Assembly: GCA_023159155.1 (NCBI GenBank)
Contig: JAJNNX010000007.1
Coordinates: 248,001-312,000 of the forward strand
From: Ustulina deusta
Lineage: Eukaryota > Ascomycota > Sordariomycetes > Xylariales > Xylariaceae
Reading direction: 5' to 3'
Length of the DNA: 64,000 nt
Of this stretch, positions 46,846 to 60,143 are shown piece by piece; position 1 is the stretch's first letter, and each line of letters starts with the position of its first letter. The translations under genes and the position numbers were made by a program. The notes under the pieces are model-generated. The model did not search any database and had not been told where the DNA came from. It worked only from the letters and a program-made list of their open reading frames with translations.

Positions 46846-49821
46846 CACCGACTCACTTTGTTGTCAACACACTTTTCACTTCTCCAAGCATTTTGATCAA
46901 AAAATCTCTAGGACGTAAGCTTCGTATACTTCCACCAGTGACTGCTAAACAGAGTGACATGTACCTATACCACCAAGATTTTGTAGGTGCAGGGTAATGA
47001 CGGATATGACACGGGCTGGTGACTAAAACTTGCTATTAGAGGAGAGCGATTAGGAAATCGTAGACGAGTATATGAGCAATTCGATTGAATATATGTGCCG
47101 TTCCCGCCTTGAGACGTGTCCTTCTGCATTAGGTGATAAGGGTAGGGCCATTGTAGACACTTTCACCCACCAACTAGCTAAGGGACAGCTGCAGCCTGTT
47201 AGCACATACGTCCGCCGTGCATAAACACTTCAAGTCCCTGACATAATCTCGTTGTTGGATTGGCAGGTTTAGGTATGTTGGCTGCAGGAAATAGTCAATG
47301 TGAGTATTCAGGGGTACCTCAGCTACTCTCCGCCGAAGCTTACCATGCTGATATTGTTGGAAATCCGGTTCCTTTTTCCAGCATGGGACTTAGCTTATTT
47401 CGGGTGAACCCAGTTGCCGTTGGGGTAGGTAGGGGCCCCGAAGCTTCCCAAGATAAAAGTCGTTAGAAGCGTCGACTCTTGGGACCATCATGGACACTTT
47501 GATCATGACTCGTCATTAACTGGGGGTCTTCGTAGTTTCTATTCCGTATCAGGATCTATGAAAGGTCTCAGCAGAGGTGAGAAAAACATGCTCAGGTGTT
47601 TCTAAATAGCCAATAGCGAGCTCCGTGGCCGTAACTAAGCTGAGATTACCACTGCCCTGGGTCAAGGTTTGCCTGCAGGGAACTCGAGAAGAGGCTTAAT
47701 CTCTACTATTAGTCGTCATTCAGGGCACAAATGATGGGGCATATCCTAGAGCTTCAATGATACTAGGGGATACAGGAGGTCTGCATGAAAGGTCTCATCT
47801 ACCTAACTTGGTCGCTCGCCTATGTGTAGCTAAAAATATAGTAAGGCTCGGTGCCGACGATCTCCAATAATCACTACGCCGAGTCCATAGCGACAACAAT
47901 ACGCCACAATGGTACGCCAGGGGAACACGGGAGCATCTTTTTGGGTACCCTTCAGGGTATATCGTGGTCATGGAGCTGACAATGCGATCGAAGTAGGGCC
48001 ACGCATGGCTGTCCACGTCGACATCTCCGATCCAACAATCATGCGCTAGCCCTTATTTAGGGCTCAATGCGAGAAGTCATCTCATCTTGAGCATTCTCTG
48101 TTTTGGAGAGAAACAATACTGTCTTCACGTTTCCCATGACATGGATGACCAGGCCGAGAAAAGCCTTGCTTTGGTCCTAGATGGACCTTGAACGGTAAGC
48201 AGCCTTCTCACTGAGGCTCAGGGCACCTAGTAGTATGGCACCAAGCAGCCCCTACTTTTCACTTTTCTTGTACCCTGGATTTGATACCTTGAATCGGGCT
48301 AGATGGCACTCCGTTCTGTGTGTCATGCCTTATTCGGCAAAGGGCAAGAAACAAGAAGATCGGCTACACCTTCGTAACACCAGCCTTTAGGTGAGACGCA
48401 TTATTTGAGCAATGGTGCCTAACGAGCGGGGAGAAGTGGAAAACCTGGGGGTTATATTAATTTACTTACTCGGCTAAGACCCTAAGATCTCACCTGAGCT
48501 CCCTGTCTTCGAGGGGACATATTTTGCAACCTGGCTGGCCATGAACCAATATGACTTTCCTTTTGGACGCCGCAAAGCATAAAATTTCCCCGAGACTAGG
48601 ACAGGCTCAAGCTTGGCTTCTCAAGCACGCAGCTTGACCACAGAAATTCTATCTTACCTCCCTTAGGATGACGGAGGGGCGTCCACACCGGCATCCCTTT
48701 CTATCGGGAAGCTACCCGGTGAGACTAGGGAAACGTTCCATGTCCACCACATCATGCTTAATAACATGGAATAGAATCCAGAATCTGGTATTTTGTCTAT
48801 AACAAGTATTAAATAGTATAGCTACCTGAGCATGATCAAGACTTATGTTCTCCTTATGGAGCACCAACTTCGAGGAATGCTGTGGAATAGCATGTCGTCA
48901 AAGGGAGGTGTTCATAGAGCTCGCCAAGTCAACTATCGAGCATGAATATCATCTATGCACCCTCTTTACCTTGTCGTCGAATTGTGACACCAGAATTCGG
49001 AACCGAGAGATGGTGGGCTGTCGTCATTCATCCGAGGTAACTGTTGACAACAGAGCGCCGATCTATCACTTTTCATAGACATCAAACAATTACTATAAGA
49101 GCTAGAATACTATGGAATTAATGATGTTAAGCTTCTGTCCAATCCGTTAAGTGGTGATCTGCGCGTAGTTTTGATAGAGCTGGAGTCGAGCCAAGGAAAC
49201 ATAGTACACAGATCACAAACGTATGATGACTCTTGGTTGATTCAAAGACTAACAACGTAACCAAACGAACCAGAAAAACTAACAGCTATATAAATGGACG
49301 AAAGCAAGGAATACAGTCAATTCAATAGAAGTCTAGCATAACATACTGAAGTCATACGATAATTACTAGAGCTCGACCTCATGTATCTCTCTAAAGGGTC
49401 TCCATTGAGCTACTCCATAGCGACGGCCTATATCGTCATGTCAGCCTTCTCTTCTACCATTCTGTTGACGAGTAGTTACAATGACCCATCTCTGAATTCT
49501 TGTGCCAGACCCAAACTAATGATAGCAGACATGCGCCGGAGCGAATCTTGCGATTTTATCCTCGCCCGAGGTCCCCGGGGATATGCACATCTCGCGCCAA
49601 GGCAAACGTGCCGAGTTGAAAATCCGGATAGACATGGTGAACCACCCTAAAGTTTTTTTTTTAAATAAAAATAAAAAAAAAGCCCTAAGTTACAGTTCGA
49701 ATTGGTTTCCACCTGTCGGATTATAGCAAACTTATAGCGATGACCTCTGCACCCTGCGAAGTAGTATTTTGGTCAATTCTTTGCAGACATCGGCGGATAA
49801 TACGGCGGACGGCCCGGGAGC
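46846..49821. other. Gene-poor region, middle part
   Basis: No supported gene, RNA or mobile element. A T-run followed by an A-rich run sits at about 49654-49682. Short frames such as 48845-49078 have no recognisable domain. Confidence 0.55.
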
Positions 49822-50517
49822 TCGTATGTCCGACTTGCGGGTAGCAAGGTGCCGGGCGGCGCAGGGACGTCTCCATCGGGGCCGGGGCTAACGCTCGCAG
49901 CCCAAGGCTCCGGTGAGTGGGGGGTTGAGTCTGTTCGTTATGCTGGGAGATTCATAATGAAACGGCCCCCCCGGTGAAATATAGTATTGATGCTGATGAT
50001 GAGCTCTGGGTCCTCTTCCCAGATGCCAAAGCCAGAAACTACATGGACTTAGAAACTACCCCCGGATATATCACTTCCAACAAGCAAACCATTGCATTGC
50101 GAGATGGGTATTATCAAAGATGGTGTTTTGCCAGTCCTACTCGGCCGAGCAAATCGACAACTCCCCGGTTCTTTGGTAAGGAAACATGTACTTTGCGGGT
50201 GTGGGCGATGCTCATTCTCGTCGCCAATTTTAGTAAAGAGCGTCGGGAATGGTTTACAAAGCTGGCATGGACACCGATCATGTTATGATACCGAAAGGAG
50301 AGGATACCCCTTTCTCGCCTATCGAAGAGTCGACGGGTAGGTAACTGGATCAAACGTTCTAATTGTCAATACCTTCAAGCAAACCCTTGATAATTTATTG
50401 AAACAGCTGGCCCCCCCTATTCCATACAATGCTTCTATAATATGCTCGTAATCAGGTTACGTCCCTCGTGATGATGTACTATCTACAGGCGAGGGCGAGT
50501 ATGGAATCGCAAAGTAG
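49822..50517 (+). pseudogene. Unidentified decayed coding relic
   Basis: The plus strand reads as protein-like blocks in different frames: SYVRLAGSKVPGG to RYAGRFIMKRPP, a frame change at a C-run near 49970, SIDADDELWVLFPDAK and TTPGYITSNKQTIALRDGY, a frame change, MDTDHVMIPKGEDTPFSP, then GSNVLIVNTFKQTLDNLL. The final block APPIPYNASIICS is cut by TAA and continues as GYVPRDDVLSTGEGEYG to a TAG at 50515-50517. This was probably one gene, now broken by at least two frame changes and one or more stops. I do not recognise the family. Confidence 0.45.
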
Positions 50518-52083
50518 GTTAGTCTAGTATTGTATTACGTGCTATTGCACGGGTTGTCGAGCCAAGTAGGCAATGAAAGTTGAAGTAGTAATTCCAGCCA
50601 GAAGTCGACTTGTCAACTGCCCAACGAGGCAATCCCAACCTACTACAGTGATCGGCGGTACTGACAATTGCTACAGTGGTTAAAGAAATCACCAGTGACA
50701 TAGATAGGTAGTCAAGATCATTTAATATACCTCATGTAGCTCGCTAAATCATATAGGTAATTCGATTGCTACCTATGCGTATTCTACCTAGATGCCCAGC
50801 AAAACTATCCACCTACACCGTAACAGCATTTCTTCGATAGACGTATATTCCCGTGTCTTGTATATCTATACTTGATTAGGTAGGTACTGGAGAGACGATA
50901 TCTGCAAGCGGCCCGTTGCGGTAGATTTAGTGGACACGCACAGTGCACCAGGGGAGAAGCAGCGCCTCCGAAGAATTCTCGTTTGGGGGCTCGCCTCAGC
51001 CAATCGCACGCACGCCAGCGAGGGCAATACTTGTCAAGGCAGTTCATTGTCGGGCATTTCGAGACGTCGTTGGAGCCGGGACTTCGCGACGTTTCCCAAA
51101 GCTTAAAAGGAGCCGCATCGTGCTTCTCCACAGGCTTCTCACATCAAACCGACGACATCGGTTCATCTCGAGCGTTGTTGGCTTGCTCGTCTGGTGGGTT
51201 CGGACCATCCTGCACATGGCACACCTCCCTTGAGCCGACCGAGGCCCCTCTTTGCCAGTGCCGCCCCTCAGCGACACGACGTACCAAGGTTGCGCTGGGC
51301 CAATTGCGGCCGAGAGTCGCCATTAGGGATACTAGGTTATGTACCTTCGCTCCGGTCTTTAACTTCGCGCCATGTGAAAGTTCAAAGGCGTGGGCTGTTT
51401 GCTCTGTGGACTCTGTACTCGGTGGCATGGTCATGGTCCGTCATAGCCCGTCATGGCCATGCCCGATTCAGCCATTCAGCACCCCACGTGCCAACAGCTG
51501 GTCTAGCCCAGACTATCCAGAGCTTTGTCTTTGGCATGGCCGACGGTTGTCTGTGAGAGGTCAGCACTCAGCGCCCAGCATACGGCAGCAGCATCTAGCA
51601 TCCAGCATCCAGCAAACAGCTGTCTGTCGTCATCATGGTTTCCTACCCTCCTGTACCAGCCTCTGCTGCTCACCACTGCCATTCTAAGAAGGGCCTAGCG
51701 AGCACAACAGGACTCGGCTCTCTACCTATTGCTAAATCCGATGGCCAGGCCCCAGTCCTGCCGCACGCGCGCAGAGTGACCCAAGTATTGAATGTGCTTG
51801 TTGTGGGGGGTGGAATACCTGCCTGGTAGACTGGCTGGCTGACTGGCTAGCTGGTTCGCTGAAACCTCGAGAGTTGCGGCACACCCACAAACCTTGGCAC
51901 CCATACCGTACTGTACATCCTGTACATCCACCTCCATGGCGGACCAGAGGACATAATTTGTAAGTCTTGGCGAGTGATAATGAAAGACACAATCGACAAT
52001 CCCAGGAGATGTGTGATATCGCTGTGGGGGTCGTGGTGGCCCGTGTCTTGATCGCCCAAAGGCAGCGGGTGCTGTAAGCTGAG
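50518..52083. other. Intergenic region upstream of the small-protein gene
   Basis: AT-rich on the left. From about 50950 it is GC-richer and open in several frames by chance. Near 51560-51620 it carries repeated CAGCAT/CCAGCA words. It is probably a long promoter for the gene at 52318. Confidence 0.5.
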
Positions 52084-52089
52084 TATAAA
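52084..52089 (+). promoter_or_regulatory. TATA box of the small-protein gene
   Basis: TATAAA stands 234 bases before the ATG. It is followed by a C/A/T-rich leader without runs of G, the usual look of a strongly expressed fungal transcript. Confidence 0.55.
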
Positions 52090-52317
52090 GAGCTGTGTCC
52101 GTTCTAGTTTCCCAACAGCTCTCTCTTTACAACTCAACCACTCCCAAACTTTCTCCCAGACAAAGCCAAGGAAACCGCCCCTCTAGTACAAAGCTAGTTC
52201 CCTCTCTCGCCCGAGGTCAACCTACACAAATTGCAGCCTTCTCAACCTTTTCCCGCTCATACACAGAAACAGCGACGAACACCCACAACTACCTAAAAAC
52301 CTACCACAACAGACACC

Positions 52318-52575
52318 ATGTCTTCCCAACAGACCCTCCAGAGAATCACCAAGGTGCAGCCTCGACCTAACACGTTCCTCTCTCTGGCACCCGAGACCTC
52401 TGCCTCGTACCCTACTCTCCAAGACATCAAGCCCGCTGCCCACCCACGCCGCAGTTCTAGTGTGAGCAGTGGGAGCAGCACCGGCGGCCTCCGCATTCTC
52501 AAGCTCGGACCAGTCCACTACGGCGAGCACCCAGATGAGCACAAGGAGGACTTCTACGAGATTGCCGTTGAGTAA
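52318..52575 (+). CDS. Small conserved fungal protein of 85 residues, Ser-rich
   Basis: Single exon with a good start context (CACCATG) and a pyrimidine/A-rich leader. The N-terminal half is polar (Gln, Thr, Pro), the middle carries HPRRSSSVSSGSS, and the C-terminal segment LKLGPVHYGEHPDEHKEDF ends in a short acidic tail. I recall similar short proteins in other Pezizomycotina sharing this C-terminal motif, but know no function. There is no signal peptide, membrane span or cysteine. The RRSSSVSS run could be a phosphorylation target (inference). It stands alone in the gene-poor region with a TATA box and long leader, suggesting strong or induced expression. Confidence 0.72.
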   Translation: MSSQQTLQRITKVQPRPNTFLSLAPETSASYPTLQDIKPAAHPRRSSSVSSGSSTGGLRILKLGPVHYGEHPDEHKEDFYEIAVE

Positions 52576-55500
52576 AGTCGGCTCGGTTCTTTCGACGACA
52601 ACAGCACACCTATAGACACATCATGATTCATTTCACCATTTATTACTTCGTTTTCTTACGTGTCTGAAACCAAAATTGACACACGGGATTTTCTACATTC
52701 GGCGCTCCCCTTGCGAAAAAAACCACCAGACAAAAACGGCCAAGATGGCGGCCGTGACACCCTACGATTTATGTGATTCTCTCTCGAGTATTAGCCAGTG
52801 TATTTTGGGCGGCGTTCACATGCTCGACCAGACGGAGGAATGAGAGAGAGTCTGGTGTTAGTCGGGCAAATAACGAAGAGAAAAGACATGGTATTTTTGT
52901 TGCAGCGGTGTTTTTCTTTCTCACGATGACTGGATTTGGGTTGGGACTTTGGGCGGGCGCACGTAATAGAGGACATCAATCATCAGATTAAGAACAATAC
53001 CCCTAACACATAATAGGACTCATTTCCCTTGGACCTTTGCTGCTATCTCGCTTCGTGTTTGTTTGTGCATGCATAGACGTCTGCTAGTTGGTGACATAGT
53101 CCTATGATCACGGGGCTTGGCGGGGGGCGTTTTCTCTTCTCTTAAAAACGACTCCGTATTATTGTTTGTTCCCCACACGGGGTAGGTGTTATAGGCCATC
53201 CCGAAAAATAGTGCTCTAAATACCTACTAGTAGTTGGTAGGGGTTTGTTGAATCCCTGTATATACAATGTACTGTGCAGTAGTCCAGGCTCTATCCGGCG
53301 GCGATGCATCACATGATGGGCTTTCAGGTTGGATATGTCTCAGAACGGGAGGGGCGAATACTCCGTCAGCGCCTATCTATCCAGGTTCCCTACCTACTAG
53401 TACGTATCTTCCGCCTATCCCGCCCCCCTACTCCGCCCGGTCTCCGAGTTGACTTTGGCCTCACAGAATTGCGTGATTGCCCTCCTATGCCGCAACAGGG
53501 TAGATCAATGAGGTCATATTCCCTCACATCGCGGAATTGGCACTGAAACGGAGATCACCGCAGACAAGACAGCAGGGCCGCTGGGGCAGGAGAGGGCAGG
53601 ATACACAGAGAGAGAGAGGTCCTAGATAGCCAGCTATCTACACTAGCGTCTCGTCGCCAATCCCTTCCATTGATGCGCGTGCGTACGTTGCATCGAGGCG
53701 GGGAAAGGGGACAAGGGGGGGTCTTGGCCAAGACTTGGCTTCGCCTTGGCAGACCGGGATACTTCCCTACCCTGGCTACGTCAGAGCAAGCTGGTATACT
53801 GGTAGTACACACTCGACTCGGTTAGCCAGTCTCGATAGCACGATTAACTCCTCCCCTCTTCCCCAGAACCGAACAGAAGCGCTAATAACGGGAAATATCC
53901 ACTCACATCCTCCGCGTACAACAGCCACATCAGGGAATAAAGTGGGCAACCCCATTTTCCTCTTCTGATTGCAGTTGGAAGACCGGGCATCATACCGGGC
54001 GCCTTATCTACCTATACCGCTCTAGCGTATTTTGGCTCGACGAGTTCGACTTGACGCTACTTACTGTCTGCCATGGTACCTACTATGAATGTGGGAAGCA
54101 GCCCGGCCAGGAGCTAGTGTAGTTGTTGCTGATGTGTCATGGGTGGGCGGGGAGTGGAACATGTCCAGCGAACTCTGGAGAGATGGATGATTGATACCAC
54201 TCCGGCACCCGGGAAAGTCTCGCGCTTGTCACTTGCAAGACGGGGGGGGGGAAGCCTGATGATTTCTCTGCCCACACTACTGGGTACACCGACTAATGCC
54301 CTTTTCCATGCCCGCCGGGTTCTCATTATTTCTCTCTTGTTCTCTCTCGCTATAGCGTTGCATGTCCCCCTCCGGCTTGTCTGTCCGCTGCACCAAGAGA
54401 GCAAGTGCGGATCTCCGATGCTGTTGGTTTTATGGGATATTGGAACGGCGATCACCACCATCATCACCGCAACCCACGACGGCCGAGATAACGGCTCTCT
54501 CAGCAAATGCCGACGCGTCCCGCTTTTTTCGCGTCAGTATACCATAGCCTACTCTTTCCCCTTTACGTACGGGGGAGAGAGAGAGGCTTACCGCACAGAG
54601 GATTAGATCAGATCAGGGTTGTGAAAGGTAAATCCGGCCAGCGCCCGATGGGGGGGGGTCATCAGGCCCCAGCATCTAGGTTTTAACTGCTACAAGGTGA
54701 AACCTACAGTAGGGGACGCGCTATATATAGTAGGTAACCTGTAAGCTAGTACCTAATCTGCGACTCATCTTGCAGCAACGGGCATGCCGTATCTGAGTCA
54801 GTAGGGGTCTTTCGGGATTCAATTTTTATATATATATTTTTACCACAAGGAGGAGTACATATTATTACCTGGTTTTTTTTTTAAGGAAAAGAAGAAAGAA
54901 AAAGAAAAGGAAAAAAAATAAAAAAACCCCAATTGAACGATGTATCTCCGAGCTAAGACAGGTGAACATAGATACAATGTCGACGTGGTCTTTTTTTTTT
55001 CCTCCCAAGAGAATACCAAGAAAATACCAAGACGCCGCGCCTCGGGACTTGGGATTAATCTCGGAAGTCTGCCTGTCTGGCGCAGGGGCCGGCACCATTT
55101 TGACAGGAGATCTGCATCCTTGCCTAGGTATTACTCAGCCTACCTACTCCTGATAACTGCGGGCGTATTGTACTATGTAGCTACCTAGGTATGTAGACAG
55201 AGACAACTCGTATCTATCTAGTCATAACCTACTATTGGCTTCACGTTGCCCGTAAACAGTGCGCCAAGGAAACCCTATTGTAACCATCCTTTGCGTTGAC
55301 AGATAGTGACCTAATTAGGCTACATTGAGGGCGATGAGAGATTCACACCATCTTGAAACCAATATTATAAAGTAAATAATAGCGAAAAAAAGGGTGTTAT
55401 GTTGATAAGAATCAAGTCCGTCTAAGACGACGTCATTGTCCCATCCCTCTCTACACTAGCATTGTAGCTTAGATCTAGAAGGAGGAAGATCCTTCTACCC

Positions 55501-58500
55501 CGAGCTGATGATCAGTAAGACCCTGACCGCACTGACCACAGGAGCAGGGACAAGCATCCCGGCCCGCCGCATATTTGGCTCTTGGCTTCTATCTTGGCCA
55601 TCATGATACTGTATATAGTGCTATACGGTACCTACCTCATACACTAAGTATCTATTGCCGGCTGGGTTCTTGCACTAGGACACATTCCTCGCACAGACAT
55701 ACATAAGGCAGGTAAGGTAGGTTCCCGAGTGGAGGTAGTTTGAAAGGGGGACAGACAATTTACCTTGCTTATAATAGTATGTATAGTATACAGTACAGAG
55801 GTAAGTAAGTAGGTACGTCATGAAACGAAGTGAAGGAAAAGGCGAGGAACAGAATGTTTCCCCTCCAGAACTGCCTAGAGATAGATCGACAGCGAGGTGT
55901 TGTAAGCACCTATAGGTTGTCTTTGACCATGATAGGTAAATCCAGCAAAGTGTCATGTATAGGCTGGTGAACCCCACCCCGCATAGAACAGCCTAGCCCT
56001 TAGCTACTTGCACATATAGTGCTACCTATCCATGTACTCATTATGGGTTTGACACCCGTATTATTACATCATAGGCCTAATATACGGAGGTATAATATAT
56101 TATTAGTATAACAACTTACCTAATAACCATTGGTTTATATATAATACAATAGGTAGTGCAAATACAACCCCGTCATGTTGAATATAGTGCCAGTTCCTCT
56201 GCAGGCTGCATTGGCTGATAAACCAAGCAACGCAACCACTACAATGGCCAGTAGGTACGGTACACCACAGGAGGCAGCTAGCAAGCAGTACCTAGGCAGG
56301 TACTTAATAATCAAACTGACGACAAGGAAGAGCAAACAAAAAAGAACAACCAGGATCAGCCTTTTCTTATCCGACAGCGTGGGATCCCCGGCAATCCCCC
56401 CAGCACGCGCCAAGCACGCTGTCTTTGTTTCACACACAGGCTGAAGCTGACAATTCCCTGGCGGCTTACTTGTCTTACCCTTTCCCGTCTTCCTCCTCCT
56501 TCTCCACACGCCTATGTAGGTATCTATCTACCTCTACTCCTTCCATGGGGGTACCTACCTATACTTGTAGGGGATCTGATAATTGGAGGGAGACTCTTTG
56601 GGGCTGTTGTTACATATTGTTGTTGTTTCGTTATACACCGAACCAGCCAAGGTGATGGGATCTTGTACATTGAAGAACACGAACACTAGATACCCCAGAA
56701 AAAGATGTCCAGGACAATATGTAATAAGCACCGCAACGGTCGAGGAACTTACTCGAACTACTCGAACTACTAGTCTAGGTAGTCTGTATGTGTAGACACA
56801 TCGTCTTCGGTGAATGTCAGCAGCCTCGCCTTAACTTGCCTTGCCTGCCTATATTTATGCAGTACGACGTTGAGAAGACAGCTAAGAAAAAAAAAAAAGG
56901 CCTAAAAAAATCGGAGTATTTCTCACCCGTTTTCGCCTTATAATTTATTAATCTACTGTAGATAGTAGGTAATCAGACAAACAAGAAAGCCAGCTAGCTA
57001 CTAGTAGGTAGGTAGGTAGGTAGGTAGGTCCTCTCGTTTGCGCAATCTTGTGTTGCGAAAACACGAACAACTGCGACGATGCTGTGGCAAACCCCCCCCT
57101 TCCCCCCCCATGCCTGTGACAGAGTTTCCATGCGACATGCACGCGCCATTTGCACATGTCTGGTGCAAGGGTAAAAGCACCATAGGCAGTGCGCACCTAT
57201 CGAATGGCCCCGGGACAAAGAAATGCCTCAAAGGATTTGTCTGACGGATCATGCATGTGGTCTTCCTATTACCTAGTATGCTGCTGTCTGTCTGTCTGTA
57301 GGTTAAGTATGCAGTAGTGTGTGTGTACTGCAATGCATGGAATATCATGCACGCGCGGCGCAGCACAGCACGGTTCCATTGGATCCTCGTCTGTGGTTTT
57401 TTCTAGAAAGCGTACGACATGCTGCTGTTGTTAGCCAGCCAGCAACGACGAAAAAAAAAAAACACCAAGGAAATGTCGAGAGGAGGTATCCCGAGTAAAT
57501 TGCCCCTCTCCCCTCCCCTCCCCCCCATGCTACGTCCCAAGTGCTTTCCGTGCGTGGCGTATGCCGTGTCTAGGCGTATCTAAGCTGGTATCCGTACTCG
57601 ATGAGACACATCCCCGCATCTTGTTTGCCCCCATGTCTCTTTCGTCTACGATCACGATTCGTGCAACCCGCGGCCTGCTGTTACGCATCTTGTGGAGCGG
57701 GCAATTGGCGCTGTCTGACGTAGGTAGGTAGGGGGGGCTGGAAAAAAATTGGTGCGGAGGAGAAGCATGAGAGCGCCTCGGGGTCACTTGAAGGGCCGAG
57801 AGATCTCTCTCGGAGTCCGACCCGAGCTGGGCGGTTACACTGCTTCCTGGCTGACGTTGAATAGGATTGCGCAGAACGCCAAAAGGAGTCGCTGAATCCT
57901 TCGCTTGCGGGATATATGAGCCTCACTCGTCCAATGTACCTTACCTACAAACACCACGTAAGCGTGATTGTACACGGTGGGGGTTATAGGGGTTGTTTGG
58001 TTTGTTGGGTGGAGTACAAACTTGGGTGATTTCTGACATGGAGAAAGATCATCTGAACGCATGTCGATTCTTGTGCTAGGTAAGATACTGTTACACATGG
58101 ATTTAGGCGCCTCGAACTACCCAGAATCTTAGCGAGGGACGTAACAAAACTTGCTCCCGAAGCTCCCATCACGTTTATGTAGAATAGGTGTCTCCGTAAC
58201 TTTTAAAAGGTTGGTATCCGTAATCATATATCTATTGAACCACTCAGTCGTTTATTCATCTGCAGCAGGACCTTATTCGTAGGCAGCTTCATGCCGGGTA
58301 GGCATCCGCCTGCAACCCAAATTGTCTTCACCGCCCAGTCTTACTGATTCACCAAAGACGCCAAGCTCATATGAAGGCATACCTTCATGTAGGTCATCCA
58401 TAGCCTGTGCATGTGTAGTAGTGCAATGCAGAGACGCTTGTTTTAAGTCCTCTTCACAACAAGTATACCCATTACCTAGTCTGTTCTTATTGCCATCCCT

Positions 58501-59209
58501 TTCTTGTATACCAAGTATCAAGGCAAGACATCCCATCTTGGCCAGTATTGGTGGCGACGGCATTTCAAGAACCCGGAGAGCCAAGAGGTTCACCAATTAG
58601 CCAGGTGAGCACACACGGCCTTGGCGGCCGCAGTGGACACATAAGCGCGTCAGCCCCGCGAGCGGGCGTAATGTGGCGAAGATTCGAGATCTGAAGGCTT
58701 ACAAGTATACGCCAATATCGGCAAGAGAAAAGGGATCTGTCAACGCAGAGACGGGTGATCGACAAGTAGTGTAGTACACTGCCGAAGGCTGGCGAGGCTA
58801 GGCGAGGCTGGGCCCGGCTGGGCAGATGCAGCCATCCTTTAGTGACGAGTTTCGAAGTACCTGGTTTGCTAAACCGGAAAGCAATATATATACACATCTT
58901 GGCAGCTTTTTCTTGGCTAACGAGATTGGCGAAACCATTTCTTGGCATGTCTCGAGTCCCTCAGTACTAAGTACAGTATTGACGAAAGAGGGCGACAAAG
59001 GATTGTGGCGTTGATCGATACGCTACGCGACGGCCGTTCCGCTATGGCTGGTCTATACTAATAGCACTATCAGCGATGTTCGTCTAGTGTGTGTTTTGTA
59101 TGTTCTCAGTTGATTTGCCGTCCATCCACATACTCGAAAAGGAACCTACCCTTGCTAACTGCATACACGGAGGTAGCTCTGGCTGGAATGCATTTGAACA
59201 ATTCAGTCT
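52576..59209. other. Gene-poor region, right part
   Basis: No convincing gene. The first few hundred bases are the 3' flank of the small-protein gene. Homopolymer and simple-sequence stretches are common: G-run near 54241, A-rich purine run near 54882-54920, C-runs near 57086-57110 and 57505-57530, and TAGG repeats. Short frames at 54139-54606 and 58276-58563 are open but unrecognised. Confidence 0.55.
57005..57028 (+). repeat. (TAGG)6 microsatellite
   Basis: Six perfect TAGG units, the complement of the TACC unit seen in mannanase intron 3. Confidence 0.95.
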
Positions 59210-60143
59210 CTAATAGTCCACGTCTCTGATTTTCATAATCCGTTCGCCAGCCCCAAACACTTCTACCATTGCTTCCCAGTCAAGCTGGATCCAGTCTGGG
59301 TGGCCGCGTATTGTGGCAAGACCGAGATCATCTATCGTCTCCGCCAAAGTCTTCCCTTTCACTGTGACTTCTACTTCCTCATGGAAAGGGCAAAAGACGC
59401 CCCAGTGGACTTTCCAAACACACAGTTTGACGTGTTGCAAGTCTGGGTCTGCTAATAGATTCAGGAGGGCCTGAAAAGGCGCTGTTGTCATCATATTGAT
59501 ATTGGGGCCGGATATCCTGACATGTTGCGAACTCGGTGGTCCAAGACATATCTTCAATCTTCGCAAGCTACCAGATAAGATCACTGCAACACTAGAAGTC
59601 AGTTATCGCTATTTTGAGGGTGAGCGTATACGTGGCCCAGAACATGTGGCCGGGAAAAGAGCCTTGATACTCTCAAAAGACACCAAAACAAGGGAATGAC
59701 CCCGAGAATTACTTACTATCGGAAATGGCGGGTGCTAAGGTATTCTCGAACTCGCCACCGACGCGAGTCAAATACAAACAGAGGGTTTGAACTCTCCGTC
59801 TAGCATCCTGTCCCTGTGTGCTGAGGAACCCGCCGGGTTTTGTGAGATGTCCCGGCAAACGGTGACTTTGGCCATTCAGTATAAAACGATTCTGCCCATA
59901 GAAGATAGCAGATGCCTCCTGATACATCTGCACATTAACGAGAAAGATGTACAGAACTGTTACCTTGTCACGGGTTGTGAGACCGAATAGGGTGTAATTA
60001 TAGAGGACGACGCCGTATTTGGAAACCAACAGATGAGATAGGATGTCGGTCCGCAACTCTGCCGGCAGGTCGAAGAAACGGAAACAAGAGGTTGAAGGCA
60101 TAGTAAGGTCCTTCTTTGGGGGAGCTATGGCGAAGAGCGACAT
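59210..60143 (-). CDS. F-box-like hypothetical protein, two exons
   Basis: Exons 59717-60143 and 59210-59583, joined across a 133-nt intron (donor GTAAGT, branch CTGAC, acceptor TTGCAG), give 266 residues. An F-box-like start, FRFFDLPAELRTDILSHLL, is followed by QMYQEASAIFYGQNRFIL, the layout of many expanded fungal F-box-like proteins of unknown role. The C-terminal half has leucine-spaced segments (LLNLLADPDLQHVKLCVW). A second ATG at 60101 (MPSTSCFRF) is an equally good start and would remove 14 residues. If it is an F-box protein it would link a substrate to an SCF ubiquitin ligase; this is inference. Confidence 0.68.

Noticed and set aside
50983..51687. 234-codon open frame upstream of the small-protein gene
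   Set aside because: No ATG start, no domain, Ser/Cys-rich random-like composition; overlapping frames are also open in this GC-richer promoter DNA.
54139..54606. 155-codon frame with one hydrophobic stretch
   Set aside because: No recognisable family and no supporting signals; overlapping antisense frame equally open.
58276..58563. Minus-strand frame starting MPSPPILAKMGCLALILG
   Set aside because: The start looks faintly like a signal peptide, but there is no family resemblance, intron signal or conserved motif; kept out as unsupported.
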